From CAZQKE01 sp964593865 (GTDB lineage: Bacteria; Chloroflexota; Anaerolineae; JAAYZQ01), in assembly GCA_964593865.1 (NCBI GenBank), contig CAZQKE010000108.1, forward strand, positions 1-22,331: a stretch of 22,331 nt of DNA, in the 5' to 3' direction. Every line of letters starts with the position of its first letter. Position 1 is the stretch's first letter. The notes below the pieces were generated by a model. The model made no database searches. It saw only the letters and a program-made list of their open reading frames with translations, and was not told where the DNA came from. This document shows positions 1 through 8,127 of the stretch, in pieces. Position numbers and translations under genes: made by a program.

Positions 1-591
1 CGTTGTACCCTCCATCGGCTCCGAGATCACAATGTAGGCTTCGGTCACCGGCGGGGGCGGCGGTGGAGGCGGTTCCGTCTCGCCACCGGCCCGCTGCAAG
101 ACAACTTCCACATCCTCGGTGGGGTTGCCCTGGGTGATCACGGGGTACTCGCGCGTGGTGACAAACATGAGTTTTCCCCGCCCATCCTCAATGTAGGCAT
201 AGATGGTATACAAACGGTCAGGGACAATATCCCGCTCGTTATATTCAACCTCAAAGGGGATGGGAACCTGACCGGGACCGTAAAGCACCTCCTCGCCGAC
301 GACGGCATCGGGAGCGTCGCCCAGGGCAGCATCGCGGATCTGGATGACGACGGTGGCATCATCGGGCAAGGCAATCCTCTCGCGGTAGGTGACAAAGCCG
401 GTGACGCTCTCCTCACCGCCGATCATGGCCGATAGACCGGCGGCCACACAAGCCGCCACCAGGCAGGCGATCAGCAAAGCCACAATGAGGCCGATGATGA
501 TCGCCGGCCAGTTGGTTTTCTGGGCAGGAGCCTCATCTCCCGCTTCCACATCCTGCATTTCAACTTCTTCCATTTTGTTTTCTTGGGTCAT
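1..591 (-). CDS. YbaY-domain membrane-anchored protein (C-terminus cut by window edge)
   Basis: The reading frame is open from an ATG at 589-591 to the window edge (197 codons, no stop), with an AGGAGG-type ribosome binding site at 595-600. The protein has an acidic N-terminus, one membrane segment at about residues 31-53, then a domain (about 60-145) that matches my memory of the YbaY/YscW-like family (PF09619): it opens with VTGFVTYRERIALPDDA, has GPGQVPIPFEV in the middle and ends near EYPVITQG. A Pro-rich linker (about 175-184) follows, then the start of a second domain (VTEAYIVISEP), possibly a Gmad2-like immunoglobulin fold. The biochemical role of YbaY domains is poorly defined; an envelope location is inferred from the anchor. 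The gene is the last visible member of the long leftward operon, 21 nt after the transporter gene. The domain call is by recall of sequence pattern only. Confidence 0.75.
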   Translation of the reverse strand, partial: MTQENKMEEVEMQDVEAGDEAPAQKTNWPAIIIGLIVALLIACLVAACVAAGLSAMIGGEESVTGFVTYRERIALPDDATVVIQIRDAALGDAPDAVVGEEVLYGPGQVPIPFEVEYNERDIVPDRLYTIYAYIEDGRGKLMFVTTREYPVITQGNPTEDVEVVLQRAGGETEPPPPPPPPVTEAYIVISEPMEGTT

Positions 592-612
592 TTTACCTCC
601 TTCAATCTAAAG

Positions 613-1881
613 TCATGTCGCAAGGGCGGGTGTCTCGTCCTCCGTGGCGAGGGTGATCTCTTGATCGGCAACCGCCCCTTCGCCGTCCGCGCTCAATCGT
701 TCCAACACTTCGTCCAACAGGTCCCGATCCTGGTGGGCATACCGCTCGGCATAGATCTCAATCGTGGTGACCAGCAGCAGCATGATCACCGGGCCGTAAA
801 AGAGGCCCATCATGCCCGCCCAGGCGATCCCGCCAAAGATGGCCAGCAGAAACAGGGCAAAGTTGATGGTCGCCTCTTTGGAGAGCAGCCTCGGTCGCAG
901 CAGAATGTCGATCCAGTTGACCACGCCGTAAAAGCCGATCAGGACGATGAGGGCTTGGCTCCAATTGCCGGTCAGGATGGAGACGATGGCAACGGCGATA
1001 ACCAGCCAGCTGATCCCCACCATGGGGATCAGGGCCAGGAACATGGACAGCAAGACGAACAGAAACACATACGGCAGCCCGGCCAGCCAGAAAAAGATGC
1101 CCATGACCGCGCCCTGGATGACGGCGATGAGGAACACGCCGAACACCAGAGATTTGACCATGGCCGTAATCTTGCGGGTGTACAGTTCGCTCAGTTCCGG
1201 CCCCAGGGGGCTGATCGCCTCCAGCCTGGGGATCAGGGTGTCGTACACCGGCAGCAGGGTAGCCACTACGACGATGAAGATGACCCCCTGGACGATCAGC
1301 GAGGGGATGGAGGAAGCCACGCCGACGGCCATATCGGCCAACGCCTGCGCCCCGGCCTGGATCAGGGGGCGAATGGCGTCTTCTGCGCCGCTCTCCAGGC
1401 TTCCATCCGGCCCGACCAGGGGCAACCCCGCCAGCGAATTTTGAATGTCCCGAACAAAAGCCCCGATGTCCAGGGTGGCCAGCTGCTCAAACAGGCCGGA
1501 AAGCTGATTGATCGTCGCCCAGACGATCAAAAAGACGGGGATGACCAACACGACCAGCACGGCGGTCAGGGTCAACGAGGCCGCCAGCCCCCTGCGCCCC
1601 TTGACCCAATCCCGGTTGAGGAAAAAGGTGTATACCGGCTTGAGGATGATGACCGAGATGAGGCTCACAACCAGGACGGTGAAAAAGGGGCTGAGCATCA
1701 TCAACGTCAGAATGATGAGGATCGCAAAAGCGATGTAAAAGAACAGTCTTTCTTGCAGGTTGATGCTCTCCCAAGTGGTCACCCCCCCGGCGGCCTCGGC
1801 GGCGGAGCCGGGATCGGACGCGCCCGCCGGTTTCGGCGTTTGCAACCGCTTCCAGACCTGGGAAATGTCGGGTAGCCTCAT
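613..1881 (-). CDS. AI-2E family transporter (PerM/TqsA-like permease)
   Basis: The 422-residue polytopic membrane protein has a hydrophilic N-terminus (about 40 residues), two or three membrane segments, a more polar central stretch (about residues 115-200) and a hydrophobic C-terminal half. The C-terminal half carries family hallmarks: a LIPMVG motif, a DILLRP motif and a GGIAWAGMMGLFYGP stretch near the end. The length fits the family (roughly 350-430 residues). Members include the quorum-signal exporter TqsA and Na+/H+ antiporters, so the substrate cannot be assigned. The ATG at 1879-1881 was chosen over an upstream TTG at 1893 because it lies one base after the stop of the preceding gene, which suggests translational coupling. 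It ends in a short acidic tail. Confidence 0.85.
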   Translation of the reverse strand: MRLPDISQVWKRLQTPKPAGASDPGSAAEAAGGVTTWESINLQERLFFYIAFAILIILTLMMLSPFFTVLVVSLISVIILKPVYTFFLNRDWVKGRRGLAASLTLTAVLVVLVIPVFLIVWATINQLSGLFEQLATLDIGAFVRDIQNSLAGLPLVGPDGSLESGAEDAIRPLIQAGAQALADMAVGVASSIPSLIVQGVIFIVVVATLLPVYDTLIPRLEAISPLGPELSELYTRKITAMVKSLVFGVFLIAVIQGAVMGIFFWLAGLPYVFLFVLLSMFLALIPMVGISWLVIAVAIVSILTGNWSQALIVLIGFYGVVNWIDILLRPRLLSKEATINFALFLLAIFGGIAWAGMMGLFYGPVIMLLLVTTIEIYAERYAHQDRDLLDEVLERLSADGEGAVADQEITLATEDETPALAT

Positions 1882-1882
1882 T

Positions 1883-2302
1883 TCACATACCAAAGGCCCG
1901 GCGCGTACCAGGCAACAACAGGTAGATCAGGATGCCGATGGGGATCGCCAAGCCCAGAATGCCGCACATGAAGGCAAAAAGCCCTCCGCTGAAAACGCCG
2001 ATAACGCCCTGGATCACCGTCAGGCCCACGCCGATCAGGGCCAACGCCCAGGCCCACTTTTTCATCGCCAGCAGGCCAAAGGCGACTACGAATTGGATCA
2101 CGGCGGTAACGATCCCCACAAAGCCCGACCAGCCGCTTGATGCGCCAAAGGCGGCGATGTCTTCCAGGCCAAAGAGGCCGCCGAACAGGCTGCTCAGTCC
2201 GCCGACGCCAAAGACCATCAAGCTCCACAGGAGCGAAAGGATGGCCAGGATGATGTACAGGACGGCCAAAATGCCGATGCCGATAGGTCTTTCCTTCACC
2301 AC
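1883..2302 (-). CDS. Small four-helix membrane protein, function unknown
   Basis: The 139-residue protein has four predicted membrane segments (about residues 7-33, 58-80, 87-108 and 110-131). It starts with a short charged stretch followed by RPIGIGILAVLYI, and a KKWAWALALIG motif and YLLLPGTRRAF end are visible. This pattern recurs in small uncharacterised bacterial membrane proteins I recognise only by appearance. GTG is the start in the longest frame, preceded by a GAGAGGG stretch; a second GTG directly follows, so the start is uncertain by one codon. The stop is separated by one base from the transporter start downstream. No catalytic motif is seen and no function can be assigned. Confidence 0.65.
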   Translation of the reverse strand: MVKERPIGIGILAVLYIILAILSLLWSLMVFGVGGLSSLFGGLFGLEDIAAFGASSGWSGFVGIVTAVIQFVVAFGLLAMKKWAWALALIGVGLTVIQGVIGVFSGGLFAFMCGILGLAIPIGILIYLLLPGTRRAFGM

Positions 2303-2314
2303 GCCCTCTCTTCA

Positions 2315-2363
2315 GCCCTCCCGCAGGCCCGGACAACCGGCGGTCGCCCGCCTGCGGGAGGGC
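2315..2363. repeat. Intercistronic 14-bp perfect inverted repeat
   Basis: The arms GCCCTCCCGCAGGC (2315-2328) and its exact complement (2350-2363) flank a 21-nt loop. The element fills the 78-nt gap between two operon genes, the longest gap in the leftward series. Neither strand has a run of T after the stem, so it is more likely an mRNA stability or processing hairpin, or a dispersed REP-like element, than an intrinsic terminator. Confidence 0.8.
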
Positions 2364-2380
2364 ACTTGTTTTAGACGTTC

Positions 2381-3352
2381 TTACGCCTCTTCCTGTTCCC
2401 CTGCCGGTTCCTCTGCCGCCTCCTCTTCGGTCGTTTCTTCCTCTTGTTCCTGAGGAGCTTCATCCAACCCGGTCATCTCGCGGTAAGCCAGTGTCCAGGT
2501 GGACATGACAAAAGTTTGCAGGAACCCTTCCAGCACCAGGGCGACGATAAAGCCCACGATGCCAAAGCAGCACACCGCCGTTCCCATCAGCCCGCCGGAG
2601 CCGTAAACCACGGTGTTCCAAAAGGCCGCACCGACGCCTACGCCCAGCACCACGCCGATCAGCAGGACGATGACCCAGATGATGATCCCCACGCCCAGGA
2701 AGAAGAAGAGCAAAACCAGCGTCGTGGCCAGGTTCTCCTTGAGCACCTGCCAGCCACGCCCAAAGGACCCGGTCCAGCTCATTTTTTCCTGAACGGCTGC
2801 TTGCTCGGCATAAATGCGGATGACGCCCAGGATCGTGGTGGCGATGACGCTCATGAACGTCACGACGATCATGCTCGACCAGACATCCAGCGAGGCGCCG
2901 AACAGGGCCTCCATGAACATGTTGAGCAGGGAGATGAGCAACGCGATCACCAGGGCCACAAGCCAGAAGGCGATCAGCATCAGGACGCCGATGCCGAACA
3001 GGGACCAGAAGCGGCTGGCGCCTTCGCCCCACGCGCTGCCAAAGTCGGTCTCGCCCTTTTCCACGATCTGCTTGACGCCGGCGATGAGGCCGCCCCGCGC
3101 AATGACCGAGACCACCCACAAGGCGATGGCGAGAAAGACGGCAACGCAGCTAATGCTCGCCGCCAGGGCGACAAACCCCGGCGGGAGGATGGCGCGGGCC
3201 AACGCTTCTTGTACATCGGTGCCCACGCCCCCACCGGGACTCACGTTGAGGGCAAACACCAAGCTGAGCACGGAGAGCAAGCCCAGCAACCACAAGACTT
3301 TCCACCGCTTGCTGATCTGCCAGGCTTTGCCGATCACTTTACCGTAATCCAT
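2381..3352 (-). CDS. Six-helix membrane protein with acidic C-terminal tail
   Basis: The 323-residue protein shows about six long hydrophobic segments (around residues 18-36, 58-84, 113-146, 160-181, 208-243 and 255-280). Its N-terminus DYGKVIGKAWQISKRWK and the arrangement of long helices resemble glycerophosphoryl-diester-type or DUF975/DUF7544-like bacterial membrane proteins, but I cannot place it firmly. The last 25 or so residues are almost entirely Glu, Ala, Thr and Gln, giving a strongly acidic tail. ATG at 3350-3352 has a good GGAGG site just upstream (about 3361-3366). It lies 29 nt after the preceding DUF1269-like gene, consistent with the same operon. Confidence 0.7.
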   Translation of the reverse strand: MDYGKVIGKAWQISKRWKVLWLLGLLSVLSLVFALNVSPGGGVGTDVQEALARAILPPGFVALAASISCVAVFLAIALWVVSVIARGGLIAGVKQIVEKGETDFGSAWGEGASRFWSLFGIGVLMLIAFWLVALVIALLISLLNMFMEALFGASLDVWSSMIVVTFMSVIATTILGVIRIYAEQAAVQEKMSWTGSFGRGWQVLKENLATTLVLLFFFLGVGIIIWVIVLLIGVVLGVGVGAAFWNTVVYGSGGLMGTAVCCFGIVGFIVALVLEGFLQTFVMSTWTLAYREMTGLDEAPQEQEEETTEEEAAEEPAGEQEEA

Positions 3353-3381
3353 CGTTCATTCCTCCTTTCAACCTCTGAATT

Positions 3382-4176
3382 TCATTCTTCATCTTCCGTC
3401 GTCGCGCCGACGACGGCTACATTTTCTCCGTCGGTTACGGCGGCGGCATAGGCCGCATCCTCCTCCGTGGCGGCGGCGACCTCATAGACCGCGCCTTCAT
3501 CCGTCACCGTCAGCCGCTCCCCGGCAACGCCCTCGTCGGTGGCGACGGTGTTCCCGGCCACCAGGCCCTCCTCGGTGAGGACGATGCCGCCGATCTCGGT
3601 TCCTTCATCGCCCACCGAGACGCGGCCCGCCGCCGTGCCTTCGGCTGCGCTCAGGACGGTGTAGGCCACCTCGCGCCCGGCGTCCAGCTGCTGGGCCACG
3701 TCACCGGCGATGGACATGGTAACGACATCCAGGGCCGCCTTCTGCATCTCTTTTTGCAGTTCGGCTACCCACTTGTGTTCAACGACGGCGACGATGGCCG
3801 ATGTACCCGGCTTGAGGGACTCGCCCACCGCCTGCAAACGCGCATCGGAAAAGCCGGAATCGCGCAGTTTGGCCGCCAGCCCGCCGATGAGGGCACCGGC
3901 GGCCCCCACGGCCAACACCCCCGGCCCGGCCAACGCGCCGACGACCGCACCCAGCGCGCCGCCAAAGGCTGCACCCTTGCCGCCGCCCCAGTCCTTCAGC
4001 TCCTTGATGTGGAGTTTGTTCTTCTCATCACGGCGGAGAATGGCCGCGTTCTTGATGCCGATCAACCCTTCTCTCTTGACCGCTTTGAGCTCCTTGAGCA
4101 CCTGTTCGGCGTCGTCTTCGCCCTGGAAGGCGGCAACGATGACCTGAACAGGAACATCACCACTTCCCTTTGCCAT
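3382..4176 (-). CDS. DUF1269-family glycine-zipper protein with extra TDEG-repeat C-terminal domain
   Basis: The 264-residue protein has an N-terminal 150 residues with the layout shared by four other proteins in this operon: a beta-alpha-beta start (VQVIVAAF, then an Ala/Lys helix, then NAAILRRDE), a Gly/Ala-rich zipper at about 65-102, and the LKPGTSAI motif at 121-128. Unlike its paralogues it continues for about 110 residues, where units of roughly 12 residues recur around T(D/E)EG (positions about 189, 201, 213, 225, 237, 248). ATG at 4174-4176 is preferred over one ten codons upstream because an AGGAGAC site lies at a normal distance. DUF1269 proteins are membrane-associated and uncharacterised; the extension has no function I recognise. 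Confidence 0.78.
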   Translation of the reverse strand: MAKGSGDVPVQVIVAAFQGEDDAEQVLKELKAVKREGLIGIKNAAILRRDEKNKLHIKELKDWGGGKGAAFGGALGAVVGALAGPGVLAVGAAGALIGGLAAKLRDSGFSDARLQAVGESLKPGTSAIVAVVEHKWVAELQKEMQKAALDVVTMSIAGDVAQQLDAGREVAYTVLSAAEGTAAGRVSVGDEGTEIGGIVLTEEGLVAGNTVATDEGVAGERLTVTDEGAVYEVAAATEEDAAYAAAVTDGENVAVVGATTEDEE

Positions 4177-4208
4177 AAGGTTCGTCTCCTCTACCAGAAT
4201 TTGCAAAC

Positions 4209-4225
4209 CGGGGCGGCTTGCCCCG
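4209..4225. repeat. Short intercistronic hairpin
   Basis: CGGGGC and GCCCCG arms (6 bp) flank a 5-nt loop in the 56-nt gap between two DUF1269-like genes. There is no T-run on the minus strand, so it probably does not terminate transcription; it may be a processing or stability element. Confidence 0.45.
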
Positions 4226-4232
4226 TCGGCGG

Positions 4233-4721
4233 CTAGGCCACGCCAAAGGTCTCGCGCAGCTGCTCTTCCTGCTCGCGGGTCAGGTTGGAGGCGATCAGCT
4301 CAAACTCAATCCCCTCAAAGGCGTCCGCGACCTTGTCCACCACGGCGTCGCTGGTCATCAGGAACAGGGCCGATGTCCCTTCTGTGACCTCCTGCCGCAC
4401 CGATTCAATGAAATCATCGTCAATGCCATAGTCGCTGAATTTCCCGGCCAGCGCACCCATGGCCGCACCGATAGCCATGCCGAAGAAGGGCATGAAAAAG
4501 ATCAGGCCGAACAGCATCCCCCAAAAGGCTCCATCCAGCGCACCGGCCCCGGCCAGGCTGACCAGTTGCTTGGTTTTGGGCCGTTTGCTGCCCTCCGGCC
4601 AGGTGACGATGGCCGCATCGTGTAGGTTGATGAGTTTCTGTTTCGCCAGCCTTTTGATGAGGTCCAACGTCTTTTCCGCCCCATCGGCGGTTTTGAATTT
4701 GAGAACCGTAATCGTTGCCAT
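4233..4721 (-). CDS. DUF1269 family protein (paralogue 4 of 5)
   Basis: The 162-residue protein begins with a short beta strand (ITVLKFK) and helix, then DAAIVTWPEG at about 35-44. A hydrophobic Gly/Ala/Phe-rich zipper spans about 56-95. The family signature YGIDDDFI (98-105) and EGTSALFLM (114-122) follows. Length and layout match the DUF1269 family (PF06897) and the paralogues in this operon. Its zipper is richer in Phe and Met (GLIFFMPFFGMAIG) than the others, suggesting a real membrane insertion. ATG is preceded by GAGGGAGGAAA. Function is unknown for the family. Confidence 0.85.
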   Translation of the reverse strand: MATITVLKFKTADGAEKTLDLIKRLAKQKLINLHDAAIVTWPEGSKRPKTKQLVSLAGAGALDGAFWGMLFGLIFFMPFFGMAIGAAMGALAGKFSDYGIDDDFIESVRQEVTEGTSALFLMTSDAVVDKVADAFEGIEFELIASNLTREQEEQLRETFGVA

Positions 4722-4736
4722 TTTCCTCCCTCTTTG

Positions 4737-5396
4737 TCAATCAGCTCGACGCAAGTTTGTAATCAGAATGTAGGTGCTGACGATAAGCACCCACGCCGGA
4801 AAGATCAACGTCACCCATAGGCTATGATCCACGATGAGCAGCAACCCCAGGGCCAAAGCGTATGTCAGGAACGCCAGCAAGCGGGGCATGGTGTGGGTGC
4901 GCACCCACACCGTGCCCAACGAAAGCATAAAGACACCCGCCATACGGATAGCATACACATTGGTAATCTGGTACATCACCGTCCGGCCAAAGGTGTACAG
5001 GCCGCTCCTCACCAGCTGAGAAGGGATCGTATTGTAGCTGGCAAGCAGGCCCCCGGCCAGGGCCGCCGAGACAAAGGTCATCGCCAGAAATAACAAGCCG
5101 CTGCCCAAAAAGACGGTGGAAAAGAAGCGATCCTCCAGCTCGCCCAGGTGGTCACGCACGACACCGATAAACCACAGAAAGGCGATTCCGGCCAGCGGGA
5201 TCAAACCCAAGCCGTAGGAGACGATGGTTGCCCGCGTCGTCAACCACTCGCCGCCGTCCAAAGGATCGGGCGGGATGACGATGCGGATCAGGATAAAGGC
5301 CGCCCCCAACAGCAAGGCAAAGAGGATACCGGCCACCGCAGCCGCCCGCGGCGTCCGCAACCGTTCCCTGGCGCGGGGCAACACACCCTGGCCCAT
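4737..5396 (-). CDS. Six-helix membrane protein, function unknown
   Basis: The 219-residue protein has a basic N-terminus and six hydrophobic segments (about residues 19-42, 60-84, 92-119, 146-164, 172-189 and 193-213). No family motif is recognised. The ATG at 5394-5396 was chosen because an AGGTGG stretch lies about six bases upstream; a GTG two codons earlier (5402) is possible but sits directly on that site. The gene starts 10 nt after the HdeD-like gene stop. It is probably an inner membrane protein of the same operon. Confidence 0.7.
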   Translation of the reverse strand: MGQGVLPRARERLRTPRAAAVAGILFALLLGAAFILIRIVIPPDPLDGGEWLTTRATIVSYGLGLIPLAGIAFLWFIGVVRDHLGELEDRFFSTVFLGSGLLFLAMTFVSAALAGGLLASYNTIPSQLVRSGLYTFGRTVMYQITNVYAIRMAGVFMLSLGTVWVRTHTMPRLLAFLTYALALGLLLIVDHSLWVTLIFPAWVLIVSTYILITNLRRAD

Positions 5397-5406
5397 GGGC
5401 ACCCAC

Positions 5407-5940
5407 CTACCGCTGCTGGAAGGCGCGAATGATCTGGAGCACGCCGCCGATCAAGGCCAGTACCGCCACCGCCCAGATAAAGGCCGCAACGGTGAACAGG
5501 TTGGCCCAGTTGAGGACCAGGATGAGGCCGAAAAAGACGCTGATGGCCCCCATGATGCCCGCCCCCCAGCCGCCGCCTTTGAAGGCCATGATCAAGGAGA
5601 TCACGCCGACGATCAGGCCCTGGATGCCCAAGATCAGGACAAAGATCATGGGCAACACCATCGCGCTGACGATGGGCTGGCGCATGACAACGATCCCGGC
5701 CAGGATGCCCAAGACGCCCATAAAGAGCTTCCATCCCCAGGCGGTGTGGTCTATGAACATGACCACCAGGGTAAAGATGCCCTGGATGAGCCAGTAAAGA
5801 CCCAACACCCAGGCCAGTACAATGGTCGTCTTGGCCGGGCTGGTCAGCAACAGGATACCGACGATGATGTTCAGAATGCCGCCCAGAAGCAGCAACCACC
5901 AGGGAAATTGTTCGGTTTCAAACGTCATTGCATCTTCCAT
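5407..5940 (-). CDS. HdeD/DUF308 family membrane protein
   Basis: The 177-residue protein has about six membrane segments arranged as short hairpins. The repeated pattern is typical of DUF308 (PF03729): WWLLLLGGILNIIVGILLL near the start, LGLYWLIQGIF, a GVLGILAGIVVMRQP stretch and a LGIQGLIVG stretch. The family includes E. coli HdeD, linked to acid resistance, and many proteins annotated only as HdeD-like. ATG at 5938-5940 is chosen because an excellent AAGGAGGGAG site lies just upstream; a longer frame would translate through that site. It follows a small membrane protein gene by 13 nt. The stress role here is inferred from family and context. Confidence 0.85.
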   Translation of the reverse strand: MEDAMTFETEQFPWWLLLLGGILNIIVGILLLTSPAKTTIVLAWVLGLYWLIQGIFTLVVMFIDHTAWGWKLFMGVLGILAGIVVMRQPIVSAMVLPMIFVLILGIQGLIVGVISLIMAFKGGGWGAGIMGAISVFFGLILVLNWANLFTVAAFIWAVAVLALIGGVLQIIRAFQQR

Positions 5941-5953
5941 CTTTTCTCCCTCC

Positions 5954-6238
5954 TTAGTAGCTCCCTTGCAAGCGGTCGCGGTTGCCATAGCCGCCACCGG
6001 CGTAGCTGGCTACATCCAGCAGAAAGCCCAGGCCCAGCCAGACCCAGTCAAAGCCCACGATGCCCGCAGGAAAGACCATTAGATAGGCCAACGTGGTCCA
6101 GGGCAGGAACAAGAAGCCTAAGAACGACAAGCAGAACGAATTAAAGGCCAGCGCAAATCGTCCCGGCTGAAGCAGCCACCAGATCAGGATGGCCGCCCTC
6201 GGCCCCAACAGAACCAATGTTGTGAGCAGACAACACAT
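5954..6238 (-). CDS. Small membrane protein (94 aa), conserved-looking, function unknown
   Basis: The protein has two or three hydrophobic segments. Its features recur in a small actinobacterial/chloroflexal protein type I recognise by appearance: LLGPRAAILIWWLLQPGRF near the N-terminus, FLPWTTLAYLMVFPAG in the middle, GFDWVWLGLGFLLD and a final SYAGGGYGNR. ATG at 6236-6238 has a GGAGGGG site upstream (6246-6252 region). It is located between the NEW3-type protein and the HdeD-like protein. No function is assigned. Confidence 0.7.
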   Translation of the reverse strand: MCCLLTTLVLLGPRAAILIWWLLQPGRFALAFNSFCLSFLGFLFLPWTTLAYLMVFPAGIVGFDWVWLGLGFLLDVASYAGGGYGNRDRLQGSY

Positions 6239-6256
6239 TGTTTTCCCCTCCTTTCT

Positions 6257-7618
6257 TCAGATTTTTCGCCAGATGAAAAGCGGTATCAGGATGGACGGCA
6301 AGGCCGCCGAGGTACAAGGCAATTGCAAAGCACCGGGAGCAGGCGGCCCGACCGGTTGGATCTCGGCTTGCGACGATGTCGGCTCGGCAGGGGGAGGCCC
6401 CTCCGTCGGCTCCGGTGGTGGCGGGGGTTGGGTCGGTTCGGGGGGCGGTGGCAGAGTCGGTTCCGCCGGGGCCGGAGTCGGTTCGGCAGGCACAGGGGCA
6501 ACGGTCGCCTCGGCAGGGGGAGCTTCCACCGGGGGTTTTTGCGTCGGCCAATCCACGAGCAGGACCAACGCCCATAGGCAGGCCAGGACCATAAAACCGA
6601 TGAGGACGGCGGGCAGCACCCAATCGGGCAGCAACGCCTTGCCGACCACCTCGCCGCGCAGGTTGCGAACCTGTTGGTCGGCGGAACGAACCTGCACGGT
6701 GTAGCCGTATGCCCTCTCTTTGCCCAGGAGAGGGCGACTGCGCGGTATCGCCTGGAATTCAACCTGGGCCGATTGCCCGGCGGCAACCCGCAGTTCCTGA
6801 TTCGGAGCCGGGGTAAAGATCAGCTCGTCGCCGTCGCCCTGCCAGGTCAGGTCAAAGGTCTGGCGGATATTGCTCCGGTTTTCGACCGCCACCCGCGCCG
6901 GTTGCCCCGCTTCCACCCGCCGGGGACGTAGGTCGGCGTCGAAGCTGCTCCAGACGGCGATGTTGAGGACGCAGGTCGCCTCCGCCACCTGGTCGGGGGC
7001 CAGATGGCTGTGCACCCGCAGCCGGAAGGTGTGCCGCCCGGCCCGGCTCTGCGCCGAGAGGGGTGGTTGGACGGTCAGCGTCGTTTCCCGCTGCCGCCCC
7101 GGTGCAAGGCGCACCGTGGGGGTCGGCGTAGACACCCAGGCGGTAGGGATGCCCTCTACCGCAATGGAAAAGGCATCCTCGTCAATGCCCCGATTGAGCA
7201 GGATCAGGGGAATGGTCAACGCCTCCCCCGGCGTGACCGAGTATTCGGTCGCCGGGAGCAGCAGGCCGATGCGCCCCGGCGTCCGGTAGGCGGCCACCGT
7301 CAGCGCAGCCTCCCGCACGGCGTCTTCCCCCGGCCGGTTGCGCCCCGTCAGACGCACGACAAAGGGGTAGCGTCCCACCTGCACACCTTCCGGTCGGATG
7401 GTAAAAGTCGCTACCTGCTCCTCCCCCGGCTTCAGACGATAGACATCCAGGGGGATCGTCACCCAACCGGCGGGCAACCCCTGCACCGTCAGTTGAACGA
7501 TCTCTTCCTCCGAACCGTGGTTGCGCAGCACCACCGCCGTTGAAAGGCTCTCCCCCGGCGCGACCGAGAACTCGCTCGTCTCAATCCAAAGGCTGAAGCG
7601 GTTCCGCTCTTCGGCCAC
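6257..7618 (-). CDS. NEW3/COG1470-type repeat protein with internal membrane anchor and Pro-rich tail
   Basis: The 453-residue protein begins with two or three immunoglobulin-like NEW3-style repeats (about 8-110, 118-225 and 228-325), each carrying 'EFSVAPGE' or 'EYSVTPGE'-type starts and 'GLPAGW'/'GIPTAW' turns. A clear membrane helix (331-356) follows, then a 60-residue Pro/Glu/Ala/Thr stretch (361-420), and a short hydrophobic end (438-450) capped by RKI. There is no N-terminal signal peptide, so topology is unclear. The start is GTG at 7616-7618, with GGAGG about nine bases upstream inside the end of the preceding DUF1269 gene, three bases away. It may be an envelope structural or adaptor protein; function is unknown. 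Confidence 0.8.
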   Translation of the reverse strand: MAEERNRFSLWIETSEFSVAPGESLSTAVVLRNHGSEEEIVQLTVQGLPAGWVTIPLDVYRLKPGEEQVATFTIRPEGVQVGRYPFVVRLTGRNRPGEDAVREAALTVAAYRTPGRIGLLLPATEYSVTPGEALTIPLILLNRGIDEDAFSIAVEGIPTAWVSTPTPTVRLAPGRQRETTLTVQPPLSAQSRAGRHTFRLRVHSHLAPDQVAEATCVLNIAVWSSFDADLRPRRVEAGQPARVAVENRSNIRQTFDLTWQGDGDELIFTPAPNQELRVAAGQSAQVEFQAIPRSRPLLGKERAYGYTVQVRSADQQVRNLRGEVVGKALLPDWVLPAVLIGFMVLACLWALVLLVDWPTQKPPVEAPPAEATVAPVPAEPTPAPAEPTLPPPPEPTQPPPPPEPTEGPPPAEPTSSQAEIQPVGPPAPGALQLPCTSAALPSILIPLFIWRKI

Positions 7619-7621
7619 GGC

Positions 7622-8119
7622 TCAACCCTCCTCCTGTTTGCTCAGGAGACGGCGCAGTTCCGCCTCTGTTTCGGCGGGCAAGGCGGTGTAGTAGACTTTG
7701 CCCCGGAAAGGCCGCAACGCCTCGATCACGGCCTGGGGATCGGCCCTGCCGACCATGACAAAAAGAGCCGAGGTCCCCGGTTCCAGGGCCTGGCTCACAT
7801 CGTTGATGAACCGCTGGTCAATCCCCAGGTTGGCCAGATCGCCGCCCATGGCCCCGGCCACCGCGCCCAGGGCCGCGCTGACGACAGGGCCGCCCAACAA
7901 GAAGCCGATGGCCAGGCCCAACAGCCCGCCGCCGACGGCTCCGACCTTGACGCCCCGATCTACCCGGTTCTCGATGCGAACGGCGCCCTCTGCATCCTTG
8001 ACGACGACCGCCGCATCGTCCAGCTCCAGTTGCTTTTCGTCGCGGACCGCCTGCAAGGCTTCCAGCACGCGATCCGCTTCCTCCATGTTGTCAAAGGTGA
8101 TGACGACCAGATGGGACAT
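7622..8119 (-). CDS. DUF1269 family protein (paralogue 3 of 5)
   Basis: The 165-residue protein has a beta strand start (SHLVVITFD) and a helix. LDDAAVVVKD lies at 33-42 and DRGVKVGAVGGG at 54-65 begins the glycine zipper, which runs to about 93. LGIDQRFI (98-105) and LEPGTSALFVM (112-122) follow, with a C-terminal alpha/beta end. It is closest to the next upstream gene (identical DRGVKVGA and similar GGG.LGL.IG), suggesting a tandem duplication. It is separated from that gene by 8 nt. Family function is unknown; membrane association is suggested by the zipper. Confidence 0.87.
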   Translation of the reverse strand: MSHLVVITFDNMEEADRVLEALQAVRDEKQLELDDAAVVVKDAEGAVRIENRVDRGVKVGAVGGGLLGLAIGFLLGGPVVSAALGAVAGAMGGDLANLGIDQRFINDVSQALEPGTSALFVMVGRADPQAVIEALRPFRGKVYYTALPAETEAELRRLLSKQEEG

Positions 8120-8127
8120 ACCACCTC

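Noticed and set aside
583..1875. A 430-codon plus-strand frame opposite the AI-2E transporter gene
   Set aside because: It is the antisense shadow of a clear membrane transporter; its composition (very rich in Asp, Gly, Gln and His) is an artefact of GC-rich complement codons.
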